From the NCBI GenBank assembly GCA_030549205.1, contig JAUKTV010000006.1, forward strand, positions 1,506,501 through 1,570,500: a stretch of DNA of 64,000 bases, written 5' to 3'. This document shows, one piece after another, positions 12,080 to 22,749 of this stretch (the stretch's first letter is position 1; each line of letters starts with the position of its first letter). The notes below the pieces were generated by a model. It saw only the letters and a program-made list of their open reading frames with translations. It made no database searches and was not told the origin of the DNA. The stretch is from Apiosordaria backusii. Its lineage: Eukaryota > Ascomycota > Sordariomycetes > Sordariales > Lasiosphaeriaceae. Position numbers and translations under genes: made by a program.

Positions 12080-12594
12080 TTACACCTCCCCTTCCAGCTT
12101 GTCCCACCGAATCTCGCCAAACCTGCTCAGCGTCTCGAGCTTGCCGTTGCCCAGCTTGACGTTGGCGGACCGGATGACGCGCACGTCGAGCGCCAGCGTC
12201 TTCCTGACTTGCTCGTTGGCCTTGATGCCGCAGTCGTACCGCATGATGAAGTAGTGGCCCTTTGTGTGGCGCTGCTGGCCGCGCGAGATGGCCTGCGGGA
12301 GGGAGAAGGTGCCCCAGTTGCGGATGTCGCGGATGACGCCGCCCTGCTGGAGGATGATCTTGCCGGCTGTGAGGACCAGTCTTTGATTTCAGACAGGGAA
12401 ATATTAGTCGGAGGAGCGCACAGGTAGGAGAGGCGGGGAGAGAGGGGAAGATAACGGACTCTTTTACTTCGGGGAGGTGCCCGGCGCGGACCTAGAGGGG
12501 GGAACAAAAGGAGGTTAGCGGCAAGTTGGGGAAGGAGAATAATAGAGAGTGAGGCTCGGCGGGGACATACAATGCCGATTGTCTCGTACAACAT
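12080..12594 (-). CDS. MRP17: Mitochondrial small ribosomal subunit protein bS6m
   Basis: Three exons, 12571-12594 (24 nt), 12460-12491 (32 nt) and 12080-12380, total 118 residues. Introns are 79 nt each (GTATGT...CTAG and GTCCGT...AAAG). The product starts MLYETIGIVRAGHLPEVKE and continues ILQQGGVIRDIRNWGTFSLP, the bacterial S6 fold with the fungal mitochondrial GQQRHTKGHYFIMRYDC block, and ends LSRFGEIRW plus a short tail. S6 binds the platform of the small subunit. The two tiny first exons explain why a plain open-frame scan reads an Arg/Ser-rich wrong frame here. Splicing is constrained by frame on both sides. The symbol is the yeast orthologue's. Confidence 0.9.
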
Positions 12595-13692
12595 GGTGCC
12601 GTCTCAAAGGGTGTATGTAGCCGGGCTTTGTTGCTCTTTGGTTTCGTGGGGTCGGTTGGCGGGGTCGTCCGACAGTCAATTGTTCGTTGGCGCTTGAGTT
12701 GTCAAGGAGATAGGCGGTATCTTAAAAGTGGCGCTCGCGACAGGTCAAGTCAATGGCTGCTGCCGCGCTGGAGCTGGGGAGCTTCAACTAAGGTATCACG
12801 GCTGCGACTCCGGGCGGGCGGTAGGTGGTCCTGACTGCTCGACTGCGCTGCGCTGCTCAGGAAATTTTGACGGCAAGTTCCGATGGCATGTTTTCTGCCG
12901 CGCGGCTGATACAGGTGCAAGCAAGGCTACACCGCCTTGCTCAGAAGGCTGCCAAGAATCGGGAACCAGCTCCAAACTTAGGTAGATGTCCAGGAAGCCC
13001 TTTGGCACTTTTGATGTTTTTCTATGATTGAATGCTGGGTTTGGCAAGTATACATACGAACTATAGGCCTAAAAAGCTTATTACTTTAAGCGATTCCTGC
13101 CAGTGTTTGCATTGTGTCTATTGTATATGTACATCCAGCATCTTACAGTCTAGCTATCCACCCATGCGCCTCACTGTCTGCTTTCAATGTTGACTACGGA
13201 ATACATAGACTTCCACCGATAAAGTAAAAGAAAACCCCGTTTCGCTGGTGAAGGTATCCCGGTGATCGCTGCCTTCCCTTCCTCCCGTCTAACTCCCCGG
13301 CCACAGGCCACTAATAGTAAATCACCAACCCCCCTACCCATGCGCTTGAAGACCCGTCACTCCAACAAAAGAAAGGACGCTTCGATACGAAGCATATGTG
13401 GCTGGGTAAAAACAAAGGAAACGAGCGAACGGTTCGAAAAGCAACCATATGAAGAAAGAAGTGAAGGTTGACAGAGAGCACGATCTATGCTGCACCAGTC
13501 CTCCTTGCTCTCCTCAGCAAATCCATCATGTCTGTGTCTTTCCAGCATGATGGCCATATTTGATGCACAGGCAGCTGCCAAAAGGCGAGAAGTGGCGTTC
13601 CCTTAACTAGGTTTTGTGAACCATAAAAACTCCCTCTATCCTTCAAAAGGAAGCCTGGTCCCGCGTGCTGGCCCGAACTGAATGATGGTCGA
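12595..13692. other. Intergenic region upstream of bS6m
   Basis: Contains the bS6m promoter on the left and the 3' flank of the long coiled-coil gene on the right. Open frames are short and of unlikely composition. No RNA gene was recognised. Confidence 0.6.
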
Positions 13693-16600
13693 CTATTCTG
13701 AATCACGGTCTTCCTGACCGGGCATGTCAAATGTGGGCTTCAAGTTCTCCCACGAATTCTCCACATACTCCCTAATCGGCAAATAATCGTTAGCAACTTG
13801 TTGAGAAGGTTGATATGGGACATTAGAAACCCACTTGTTACTCCTCACAATCCTCACCCCCTTCTGGTGCATAAATTCCAGAAACCTCTTCTTCGTTCTA
13901 TCACGCTTGAACTCGGCAAGCATGTCTCCCTTCTTGGGTTGCAGATGTGGCTTGCGCCGGATAATCACCCTGAGGCTGCCTGGGCCGTAGACAATTTCCT
14001 CACATTCCACGATCTTGAGATGGAAGTTGTAAGGCTCCTTGAACACCGCCCATCTGGGCGGACGAAGTTGCTTAAGCACTTGGTGTTCGCAAAAGCCGGG
14101 GTCGTGGTCGTCAACCCAATGCCAGTACTGAGTCACTCCCGGGTTCGTCGACACCTCGGCCGTCTTGATCTGGTTGATGCGCCAGTCGATGCGCTCCAGC
14201 TTGTCGTCAGAGCAAGAGTCGACATCGGTAAAACCTTGGTAGTGGAGGTCTGGGGTGTTGGCCGGATCCGCGGTAGACATAAGGCGGATCTTCTTTTTCA
14301 GTTGCGGCGGCTGAGTGGTGGCAGCAGCTGTCCGGGTGGGCTTGCCTTCGTCGTCCGAGTCAACAAGGCGAGCGGGAGGAGGATTGCCGGACCGCGAGCG
14401 TGGTCTTGTTCTTTGGTCAAACCCTGACGGCTTCCGGGGTGATGAGTGTGGACGAGGCTCTGACTGCAGCGGCTGTTGATGCTGTTGAGACTCAGATCCT
14501 GTATCCTCCTGTTTTAGCAAGCTCGCGGCTGGCTTGGGTGTCGAATGCGGTTCTTTGCGCTTCAGCACCCTCGGCGCCTGTTTAGGGGTGTTCTCGTCCT
14601 GACCTGGAGGCTGAACTTTTGGCTTGCTCGCCGACTTGTGCGGGCGGCCAACACTGACAAACCCATTCTTGGTCCTCACCTGGGCGTGCTTCGGGTCGTG
14701 GTAGAAACTAGCTACCGTCGAAGCCAAGTTGAAATTGGGGCCCTGTTCTTGATAAATTTCGCAAAGTCGATGTCGCATCCATTCGGCCGGCGTCATGCCA
14801 AGGTCAAATTTGGGAAGGTCCTCGATCAATGTGCTCGCTAGACGGTACAGGGTGTTGTACTTGGTGATCTTCTTGGGTTCCATCCAGGGCTTTCCGACAA
14901 GTTGATAGGGGTGTAATTCACCCTCCTCCAGAAATTTCAGTGTTAATTGGCCCCGATTGATCTGCCGCTGAGCTTCATATTTCCTGTGGTCCTTGACTCC
15001 TTGACTATCCATCTCCTGAAATTTGGCGGTCCATTTTTCAAGGTCTTTTTGAATATGAGAGGCAATATCCGGATCCCAGTCGTTTTCCCAGTACGGATGA
15101 TCAGGGGATATCTTGGCAAGGGGTACACCAACCATGAATGGGGGCGCCGTGTATACCGTGCCGTCATCTCTCAGGCAAAGGTTCTCTTTGGTGATCTCGG
15201 GAAGGGGCTCACCACCTGGTGAAGCTGGCTCGAATGAGCCTGCGCGGGGGGTTCCCGGCTGAGAGGGCAATTGTACGCGTGAGGTAGGCAACGATTTCCG
15301 GGCAGGCTTCTTGACGGGAGGGGCATCTTGATTATGGGGAGGATCAGTCACATCCCGTATGGAGGCATTGTCTTGTTGGTCGGTTGTAGATGGGCTGTTG
15401 ACAGCTGTAAAGCTAGACCCGAGGGAGGGTTTGCTGATGATGCTTGGTGCCGGTGCAGGTGCCGGCGCCGACACCGTCTTGGGCCGCGAAGACGCGCCGA
15501 CACAGGCGTGCCGGTTCCACTCGCAGTTGCCGCACTTGGGAAAGCTATCATCGGCGTGCAAGATGATGCATTCCTCGTACGGGCCGTTATGCTTTGCACA
15601 GGTATTGCAAGGCTGAGCTTGAACCTCCCCGGTGGCTTGGATATAACAACTGGTCCACTTTGTCCCTTTTACATCGCTAACGTGATATATCCTGTCCAAG
15701 TCCTCCGAAGTGAACTTACGCCCAGAACGAATCTGGACATGGCGTTTGAGGGGATATGCCGCTATCTTCTCAATATTAGGAGAGGTGGTGTGAGTCAAAC
15801 GCCGTACTTCGCCCACGAGTTTGCCATCCTCATCATACACGCACAACTTGCCATCCACCACCCTAGGCGGCTGCCCAGTAGGGCTGCCAGCGCGGGTGAA
15901 TGCGTCGGATGGTGGTGGTGAGATCGAGCTCAGATCAGAAAGAGGAGAGTCGGCGGTGTCCATCAGAGCCTGAGGTCCAGCGTCCGCATTGCCGGCATCA
16001 ATGCGAAGCTTGTTGATTGCACCAGCCGCAGTTGCTGTGGCCGGCGATACCTCTGGCTGTTTCTCAACTACTTGGTTGTCCGCCATCTCCACATCTGCGT
16101 TGTGTGGTTCCGGTTGTTGAAGAGATTCGGCGACGGAAGGCTCGACATTCTCTTTACCTCGAACATCTGCCGTTCCGATGGCAGCCCGGGGAAGAGCAAC
16201 ATCAGTCATTTCCACGTCTTCGGTTTCTTGATCTTCGCAGGCTGGTTCTGCTGCAGATGGGTCTTCAGGGATGGTTTCCTGGGTTTCATTCGCTTCTGCG
16301 CCTAGGTCATTCCTCTCGCCGGCCGCTTGGGTTTTTTTGGAAGAGGACAGATGATCGGTTGATCCGTTGATAGCACCGGTTGTAGGCGGTGATGGCTCCT
16401 GTCCTTGTATCTGTGTCTTGTGTTGAGCAGCTTGCGTAACTACGCCTTCAGTCTCAGATATGGCTGTCTGCTCGTCAGGGCTCTCGACACTAGGAACAAT
16501 AGTTGGGAGGATGGGGACCGATGTGTCGGAAGCAGAGGCTGAAATGGGAGGTTGAGGAAATGGCGCGTGGTAGCCCACTGGTGCTTGAAGAACGGGTGAT

Positions 16601-17472
16601 TTCTGGATTGGAGGTGGACGAAAACCACCTTCAGCCCGTTGATTTTCTATGCTATTTCGTGGAAGTGCTGGCGCCTCCAAGACCGACGCACCTAGCCTTT
16701 TTGATGCCGGGAGACCTGATGACTCACGAGGACCATTGTCCGTGGGAGCTTTGAGGGTCGGAGGCTGAACCGGCCCGCTCATATACATACCTCCTTGTCC
16801 TGCCGACTGATGTGCGGGCCCAGGCGCAAGCTGTGGTGCCCTCAAGCTCTGCATGGGCAAGGAAGCAGCGGCGGCAGCAACATCAGCATTTGCTTGGTCT
16901 GGGACCATAGTATGTTGATATTGCGCGGACTGGACGGGAGAGGGTTTCTTGCTTTGCATCAGGCCCAGACGCTGTTGATAAAGCTGTTCCCAGGTCTTTT
17001 CCTTCTCCTTCAGATCCTTCTCGTGTTTCCTTGTGAGCTCCTGGAGGTCTGCATGCTTGCGGTGTTGAAGTGCCTGTACATCGGTAAACTTGCGTTGGGT
17101 CATGGATATTCTGTCCATCACGTCTTGCTTCTTTTGCCGAGCTTGGTTCATAAGTTTCTCCAGTTTCGCCATCTCAACATCGACTGCTCTCTCCTCATTG
17201 GTGAGCTCTATCATTTCGTTCTTGAGCTGAAAGAACTGGTGGGTGTACTCCATCTGCTCCTGCTCAAGGGCAGCTTTGTCGGCAGCCTGGGCATCTCTGA
17301 CCTTGCGTATGTCATCCTGGCGGACACGCTCCAGGGAGGCCAGCATGTTCTTTTGAACCTCTCGATAGATGTCGTCAGGCACGCCGGGGTAAGCAGTGGC
17401 GGGCGAACCGGCCTGGCTGGCCAAAGAAACACGGACGTTGCCATTGCCGTTACGGTGGGCAGTTGAAGACAT
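13693..17472 (-). CDS. Large conserved fungal protein with N-terminal coiled coil and central Cys cluster (DUF3716-like)
   Basis: One uninterrupted exon of 1259 residues. Residues about 35-185 form a long charged coiled coil (LERVRQDDIRKVRDAQ, EQLYQQRLGLMQSKK). A Pro/Gln/Ser-rich disordered region follows to about residue 540. Near residues 610-660 is a Cys cluster (PCNTCAKHNGPYEEC...CGNCEWNRHAC), spaced like the fungal DUF3716 zinc-binding-type motif. After another disordered part, the last 150 residues are well conserved in character (YWHWVDDHDPGFCEHQVLKQL, LRVIIRRKPHLQPKKGD, GVRIVRSNKWVSNVPYQPS). The acidic/basic composition and Cys cluster suggest a nuclear, chromatin- or transcription-related role, but that is inference. 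No enzymatic motif is visible. Gene reality is very strong from length and composition. Confidence 0.85.
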   Translation of the reverse strand: MSSTAHRNGNGNVRVSLASQAGSPATAYPGVPDDIYREVQKNMLASLERVRQDDIRKVRDAQAADKAALEQEQMEYTHQFFQLKNEMIELTNEERAVDVEMAKLEKLMNQARQKKQDVMDRISMTQRKFTDVQALQHRKHADLQELTRKHEKDLKEKEKTWEQLYQQRLGLMQSKKPSPVQSAQYQHTMVPDQANADVAAAAASLPMQSLRAPQLAPGPAHQSAGQGGMYMSGPVQPPTLKAPTDNGPRESSGLPASKRLGASVLEAPALPRNSIENQRAEGGFRPPPIQKSPVLQAPVGYHAPFPQPPISASASDTSVPILPTIVPSVESPDEQTAISETEGVVTQAAQHKTQIQGQEPSPPTTGAINGSTDHLSSSKKTQAAGERNDLGAEANETQETIPEDPSAAEPACEDQETEDVEMTDVALPRAAIGTADVRGKENVEPSVAESLQQPEPHNADVEMADNQVVEKQPEVSPATATAAGAINKLRIDAGNADAGPQALMDTADSPLSDLSSISPPPSDAFTRAGSPTGQPPRVVDGKLCVYDEDGKLVGEVRRLTHTTSPNIEKIAAYPLKRHVQIRSGRKFTSEDLDRIYHVSDVKGTKWTSCYIQATGEVQAQPCNTCAKHNGPYEECIILHADDSFPKCGNCEWNRHACVGASSRPKTVSAPAPAPAPSIISKPSLGSSFTAVNSPSTTDQQDNASIRDVTDPPHNQDAPPVKKPARKSLPTSRVQLPSQPGTPRAGSFEPASPGGEPLPEITKENLCLRDDGTVYTAPPFMVGVPLAKISPDHPYWENDWDPDIASHIQKDLEKWTAKFQEMDSQGVKDHRKYEAQRQINRGQLTLKFLEEGELHPYQLVGKPWMEPKKITKYNTLYRLASTLIEDLPKFDLGMTPAEWMRHRLCEIYQEQGPNFNLASTVASFYHDPKHAQVRTKNGFVSVGRPHKSASKPKVQPPGQDENTPKQAPRVLKRKEPHSTPKPAASLLKQEDTGSESQQHQQPLQSEPRPHSSPRKPSGFDQRTRPRSRSGNPPPARLVDSDDEGKPTRTAAATTQPPQLKKKIRLMSTADPANTPDLHYQGFTDVDSCSDDKLERIDWRINQIKTAEVSTNPGVTQYWHWVDDHDPGFCEHQVLKQLRPPRWAVFKEPYNFHLKIVECEEIVYGPGSLRVIIRRKPHLQPKKGDMLAEFKRDRTKKRFLEFMHQKGVRIVRSNKWVSNVPYQPSQQVANDYLPIREYVENSWENLKPTFDMPGQEDRDSE

Positions 17473-18789
17473 GATGGCGGTATGAATCTAACTCAATATG
17501 TACGGGTCCCCTTTTATACAGCGATTGACTGAGGCAAAAACTTTCGGCGGTGTCCCGTCAAACCTTTTGGTCAATCGGCTCTCATCATGGAGACAGGGCT
17601 TGAATATAGGGCATTGTCAGCAGCGTGCACTTTGTGAGTGAGTTGAGGTTAGGGGTCAAACCCAAACCCGGTTAAACTCACCAAGTACGATGATTCAGCT
17701 CGCGCAAACCAGTATATCAGGTGTTGTGGCTGCGATGATGACGATGAAGGCGCGGTCGTAGGCTGTTTTGACGCCGACAACGGCGATGGTAGGTGATAAC
17801 GATGATGACAGATGGCGATGAAGTTGATGGCGAATGGTGAGTGAATGAGATGAGATTGGAGATTTGCTTGCTCTTGGTTGTGCAGGTGCCCCAATTAAAC
17901 CCAGAAGGACCTACTGACCTAGGTCGGTGCCTCACAACCTAATATTTGCTTGGTCTGGGCTGGGCCGGGACCTAGGTTGATTTGTGTCGCGCAAAGACAA
18001 AGAGAAATCAGCTGTGGCGCGTCCTCATGTATCTTTTTCCTCGACTCGCTCGTCCTTGTGAATCTGACAAACCGTTTCCAGGTTTCGCAATTGTCGCGTT
18101 TGGTAAGACTGGCCGCAGTTTGGAGCTTACCGACAATATTACCTAGGAGAATTTATTATTAGGTATTGGCAGTCACTGGAAAGTCTGATCTGACACTGTT
18201 ATTAGGCGCGCCCGCCGGGGTAATCGGGGGTATCCATGGAGGGATCGGAGTGCACGTGCCCACAGGCTGAACCTGTTCCAACAGTGTCTTCAAACACTCA
18301 CTTCTGAAGAAAGCACTGCCTCGCGAAGCTCAAAATTATGATGAAGGTCGTGTAATTAGGTATGGTTAAGTCATATACAAAGAACAAGCTATGTAAGAGC
18401 AAATGATGCTCTCCCAATACAACCAAGTAGCTATTAATGTAAGTCGCCCCCTCATCCATGATCAAAAGATAAACCGCCTGGAAATAACATATCCCGCTTG
18501 CCTCAGTTATCCCATGTATAACGCCCCAAACTGCAAAAGAAAGCATATAAAAAAGCCAACACGCTGATGCCAAGGCAACTATTTGTGGCGAATACAAACA
18601 CAAAAGAAAGGGGACATTGCATTCGAGGCTTCATCTTGACAACAGCAAAACACACAAAGACCGACCCACTCCCCTGAACTCGAACTGTTAATCTTCGATA
18701 CTCGACCCCATTCTATGCTTGGATTCCCTGGAGACGTTTGCAAAAGAGAAAATCCTCGTCCTCTCTCTACGTTACCCGGACATCTTTCT
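17473..18789. other. Intergenic region between the coiled-coil gene and chs7
   Basis: Left part is the divergently placed promoter of the long gene; it contains several cctagg palindromes (near 17918, 17971 and 18141). The rest (18300-18790) is the chs7 3' flank. I see no coding feature. Confidence 0.55.
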
Positions 18790-19904
18790 CTATTGATACC
18801 GAGAGAGTCTGTTCGGACTAGGCGAATAGTGCTGGTTATGGTGGGAATCATAGGCACTCGACTGGCCATATGGATCGTCGTGATAAATCTGAGTCGCGCG
18901 GCGTTGCTGCTGCTCCTCTTCGGGTGTGGGGCCCATCAACTCCTTGACTTCCCAGTTGTTCATCCTCGTGCCCACCGAGAACTCCAGATCTTCCTTAGTG
19001 ATGGAATCCCAATACTTGTACACCATCATGACCGCCAAAAGGTTGCACGTTGTCGCAAAGAACAGCCCGTCCATATAGTGGCTGACAGCATTGCAAATCG
19101 GTCTGCTGAAGGCGTAGAGAATGACCTGGCCAATGATAAAGAAGAAGACGCCAAAACCAATATCTCCCAGCGGCCATCGGTCTTGAAGCGTGCGGGTGAC
19201 GAGGATGATTTGGAGGACGACGTAGATGAAAAGTTGGATCGCGTTGAGAAGGTAGAGCACCACGAACAAGCCGATAGTGTTGGTAGGACCAAGACCTGCC
19301 CACGTCATAAAGGTCGCGAGTGCTACCAGAAACGAGATGACAAAAGCGGCAGCCGAGCAGAGCCGCAACATCCAGAGCGAGAGCGGCGTTCCATCCTCGT
19401 ATAACTGAAATCCAACGAAGCCATTGATCAACAAACATGTGACCAGAGCCGACGTGAGACCGGCCTGTACGGCGACGAAATAGGGGTATGGTGCCGAGCC
19501 TGGGGGTATTACACCCGCGTCAATGCAGAGGGACAGGAACGTGAGGAGCATGTAGAGGTAGAAGAAGCTGGTAATTTCTTTCCGACCTGTTCACGTTTCA
19601 AGGTTGTTAGTTGCCCAGTCTCTGCATCATGATGCCTTCATGCAAGGCATAGGAAAATCCACATACCAACCGCCGTAAACTTTCCCCGAACATGCAAGAT
19701 CATGGTGACAGTCATGATCAGGGCGACAATGTGCATGGCACTCGCGGCGCCTTGGAAAATTATGGTGTTTGCCAGCTCGATATTTCGCGAGAAGCAGTCA
19801 GGCTCAATGCCCACGCCGCTCGCGATCGATGTTATCGGACCTATCGAGGAGCATAGTGGCAGCGGTGCCATGCGGCAGATGTTGGTGAAGTCCCCGAAGG
19901 TCAT
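18790..19904 (-). CDS. chs7: Chitin synthase export chaperone Chs7
   Basis: Two exons, 19667-19904 and 18790-19586, separated by an 80-nt intron (GTATGT...ACAG, phase 1); 344 residues. The sequence shows the Chs7 hallmarks: FGDFTNICRMAPLPLC at the start, the exoplasmic Cys pair, then seven hydrophobic segments including IIFQGAASAMHIVALIM, SFFYLYMLLTFLSL and GVIPPGSAPYPYFVAVQ. The highly conserved cytosolic tail SITKEDLEFSVGTRMNNWE is present, followed by a variable Gln/His-rich end. Chs7 resides in the ER membrane and is needed for class IV chitin synthase (Chs3) folding and exit. Length and all key segments are intact, so the gene should be functional. Confidence 0.96.
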
Positions 19905-21379
19905 CCTGGGAGATGGGGGAGGCCGATGAGGGCCTCGCGGAAGGGAGATTCGGCGGCGTTTGGGGGACGGTCAGAGAGAATCAGAAGGGCGCGTTTAATC
20001 CTCTAGACGGTAGAAGGTTGCAAGGAGCAGAGGTTGGCGGGGCTGGATTGAACTCTGTGTATTTCGGGGCGGTGGAGATGGAGGGGTTGGGAGTGGTTGC
20101 GATGGGCGACGGTGGGAATGTGTCGGTAACTCTGTTGCGATGATGGATGTTGAGGCTGTGGGTGGGTATAGCACGAATCGAATACTCGGTACTGCTTGAC
20201 AAGACAACGACTGAAATAGAGAAACTTTTGAGCGAGGGTGGGATGTTTCAACGAATGTGGGATTGGGATTGGGATTGGGATTGAGGCTGGAAACCCGTCG
20301 TCAACGTTTGGACATGGCGGTGCTAGCCCTATGGTTGCTCCGCCGTTGGATGCGTGATGTCGAGGCCAGCGAGCAGATGGAAGGGATTGCGTTGCCAGGG
20401 AAAAATAGGAGGACGCCTGCCCACTGCCACTGCCGCCCAGCTGACGGCACAGGGATGTGTCCAAGCGTCCCACTCCTGCAGCAACGACACTTGAATTGTC
20501 TCGCCAACTTAGCCTAATCGGGAATCCTAAGCTCCCATTGGCCCGGAATGGAAAACAACATTCCAGACAAACTTGTTCTTGACTAGACAAAAGCCCACGC
20601 AAAGCAAGAGATTGGACTTTACATATGTGTCGCACCTCATTTTGAATCTCATGCTGCTGTTTCGGACAGCCTTCAAAAAAAAGAGTTCCGGACCTACATG
20701 GTAAGGTATCTTTAGGAATTCTCTCTAGAACTACAGTTCTGATGCGCGATTCTTGATCTTCTGTGCCAGCACAAAGAGCGATGTATACCTGTAAATAGGC
20801 GCAAACTACCAGCAAATTATGGCCACAAAGTTCCCGTCTGTAGGGTTTAACTCAGACGCACAAGGGGCAAAATGATTTAGTTAACAGTCGCTAACAAGCT
20901 GCTCTTCCCCCAACACTCGCTCAAAGTCATCTCTACCTTCACCAGGTAGCTAAGGTACACACTTCCACATTGGCCAGAAGACCGTGACGCTTCCTCTGGG
21001 ACCCCAATGATTCTACTGCATCTGCGAAGCGCGTTGAATGTCTTGGGAAGGCCTCTCAGCATAATAAAGCCACCGAATCGATTAGTTGATAGCTTTCGGA
21101 GGGTGTACATGATGGCAAGGAAGAGGTCGTGTCTCGGAGGATGAGGTTTCTTCATCCTGAGGTTATACACCGCAGTGAGGGTTGACCACCTTAATACTTA
21201 GTAGACTCCTGTTAAGAGGGTGGTCCCTGCTGCCGCCAATTGCAGAGCGCAGAACTTGAAAGACACTGTTCCGCATCCTTGGCATATCCTTGAGACAAAG
21301 CCATCTTCATCATTTTATCGTTGTGTTCGTTTGGAACCAGACGTTCGTAGGGACCAAACATGTCCCTTCCACCTTCCCC
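19905..21379. other. chs7 upstream region and start of the gene-poor island
   Basis: The first kilobase is chs7 promoter and leader: G/A-rich on the plus strand, with a short (gggatt)n repeat at about 20260-20284. From about 20800 the base composition becomes more AT-rich and no credible frame is seen until the decayed HET gene. A long minus-strand open frame over 20003-20815 has no protein-like features. Confidence 0.5.
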
Positions 21380-22749
21380 AAGCCAATCATCTACCTGCTT
21401 TATCGAAAAGCTTTATTGCAGCATTATCATTCTCCATAGAGAAGATGGCATCCACCGTATCCGCTATTTGACTGCCCGCGAAGAGCCTCTGGACTTCTAT
21501 GATGGGATGTCCTGAGATACATCGGCTGCATTGACGACTCGCAAACTCGATCGCATCTTCGCACTGTTCCATTGTTCACTCAGGCACCCAGGAAGGCGGC
21601 CCGAGAGTGGTTCTTTTGCTCTGTAAAGTCTTACCTGACCAGAGACATATGTCTTTCCTTTGCCATATGATGTGACAGCTGGGATCATAAAATACCTATT
21701 CTACTGACCTCTTATAATCAGGGATTATATCTTGACAGAGAGACTATGAGACTGTGGCTCAACCATACCGATAGCGGCATGGATCCAATCGCGGGGATCC
21801 CTCTGCTTCAAATAGGTGAAACTGGTCTACACGGTCACCAGGTCCAAATATTCACGGTTTCTGTATCACACATGGACGTCCCGAACGCAAGAGATGAGGC
21901 TGATGGCTCATCTTCGCTGGTATCTTCCCTATCTTTAATCCGCTGGAACATCAACTTAGACCAAACCACCCAAGCCATCCAGTATATTTCCCAGTGCAAC
22001 ATGTGCGGACCGCAGAGAACATAGGTCGTGTTGGCGATCGCCACTTCCTAGATAATTCAAGATTTCTTGAAGTATGAAGAACAGAATACCTTATCGATAC
22101 TGACGCCGTCAAACTTGAAGATTGCTACATCATCCAGTTCCGCCTGTTGTTTCCTCGTGTGCGAAATCAGGGAATCTCGGTCGTGCGAGATAAACCACAG
22201 GTCACGTTTGGACTTGATAATGGCGCCATGATTTGGTCTATCCTTGAGATTCGTGGATATTAAAGAATTTATTGTCTCAGTGCCAGGTCTTCCCGTAGGA
22301 TGACGTTCAACTCCGACAAGGCAGAGAAAGGAAAAACCTCAAATGCTTCTTTAACCCCCCCCCAAAGCTAGGGCCAAGTCAGATCAAGACTGATTTGGCT
22401 GATGCATAGATATGTCGCATCAGGGGAGTTTGACTTGCCTTTTCCGAGTCCTCTTCGTCAGTCTACCTTAGTTGATGCAGACCGCGTTCGACCCAAAGGA
22501 CCACAGAACAGTCGCGCAGTCATAGAGCACGCAGCGCTGCCACCAGGTTGAGAATAACCCTAAGACGGGCAGAGTTGCAAGATATCTTGGTAAATCCAAA
22601 GTTTTCTTTCCACCCGTATGAGAGGGCATCGAAGTTGAGTTTGGTGCTGAGTTGTCTCCGCTCTAAGTGGCATACTACTGGATCTGAGGGTTTGCCGGGT
22701 TCCAAGGTATCAGCCGGATATCTCGCTTGTTGGGAAGCGTCTCGTACAT
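21380..22749 (-). pseudogene. Degenerate HET-domain (heterokaryon incompatibility) gene
   Basis: Pieces of a HET protein appear in order on the minus strand but in shifting frames. A start region (MYETLPNKRDIRLI) at 22749 is followed after a one-base frame shift by FDALSYGWKENFG, the HET-opening motif. Next come AALRAL, a degraded V-CIN block, DEEDSEKASQ...LMRHIYASAKSVLI, then LG, EVAIANTTYVLCG and PDYKRSVE. In-frame stops sit exactly at conserved positions: TGA 22520-22522, TGA 22379-22381 (the Trp of IWLG), TGA 22057-22059 and TAG 22048-22050 (Trp and Gln before EVA). CAG-to-TAG is a CpA-to-TpA change, the RIP preference; the TGG-to-TGA changes are not in CpA context. A C9 run lies at about 22357. 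HET proteins trigger non-self recognition cell death; this copy cannot make one. Confidence 0.75.

Noticed and set aside
12127..12594. 155-codon minus-strand Arg/Ser-rich frame
   Set aside because: An artefact of reading through the two introns of the bS6m gene; the spliced frame gives the ribosomal protein.
16795..17466. 223-codon Leu-rich plus-strand frame
   Set aside because: Antisense to the coiled-coil region of the 1259-residue protein; Leu/His richness is a complement artefact of Gln/Lys/Glu codons.
20003..20815. 270-codon minus-strand open frame upstream of chs7
   Set aside because: It lies in the chs7 promoter/leader, consists partly of simple repeats and shows no domain.
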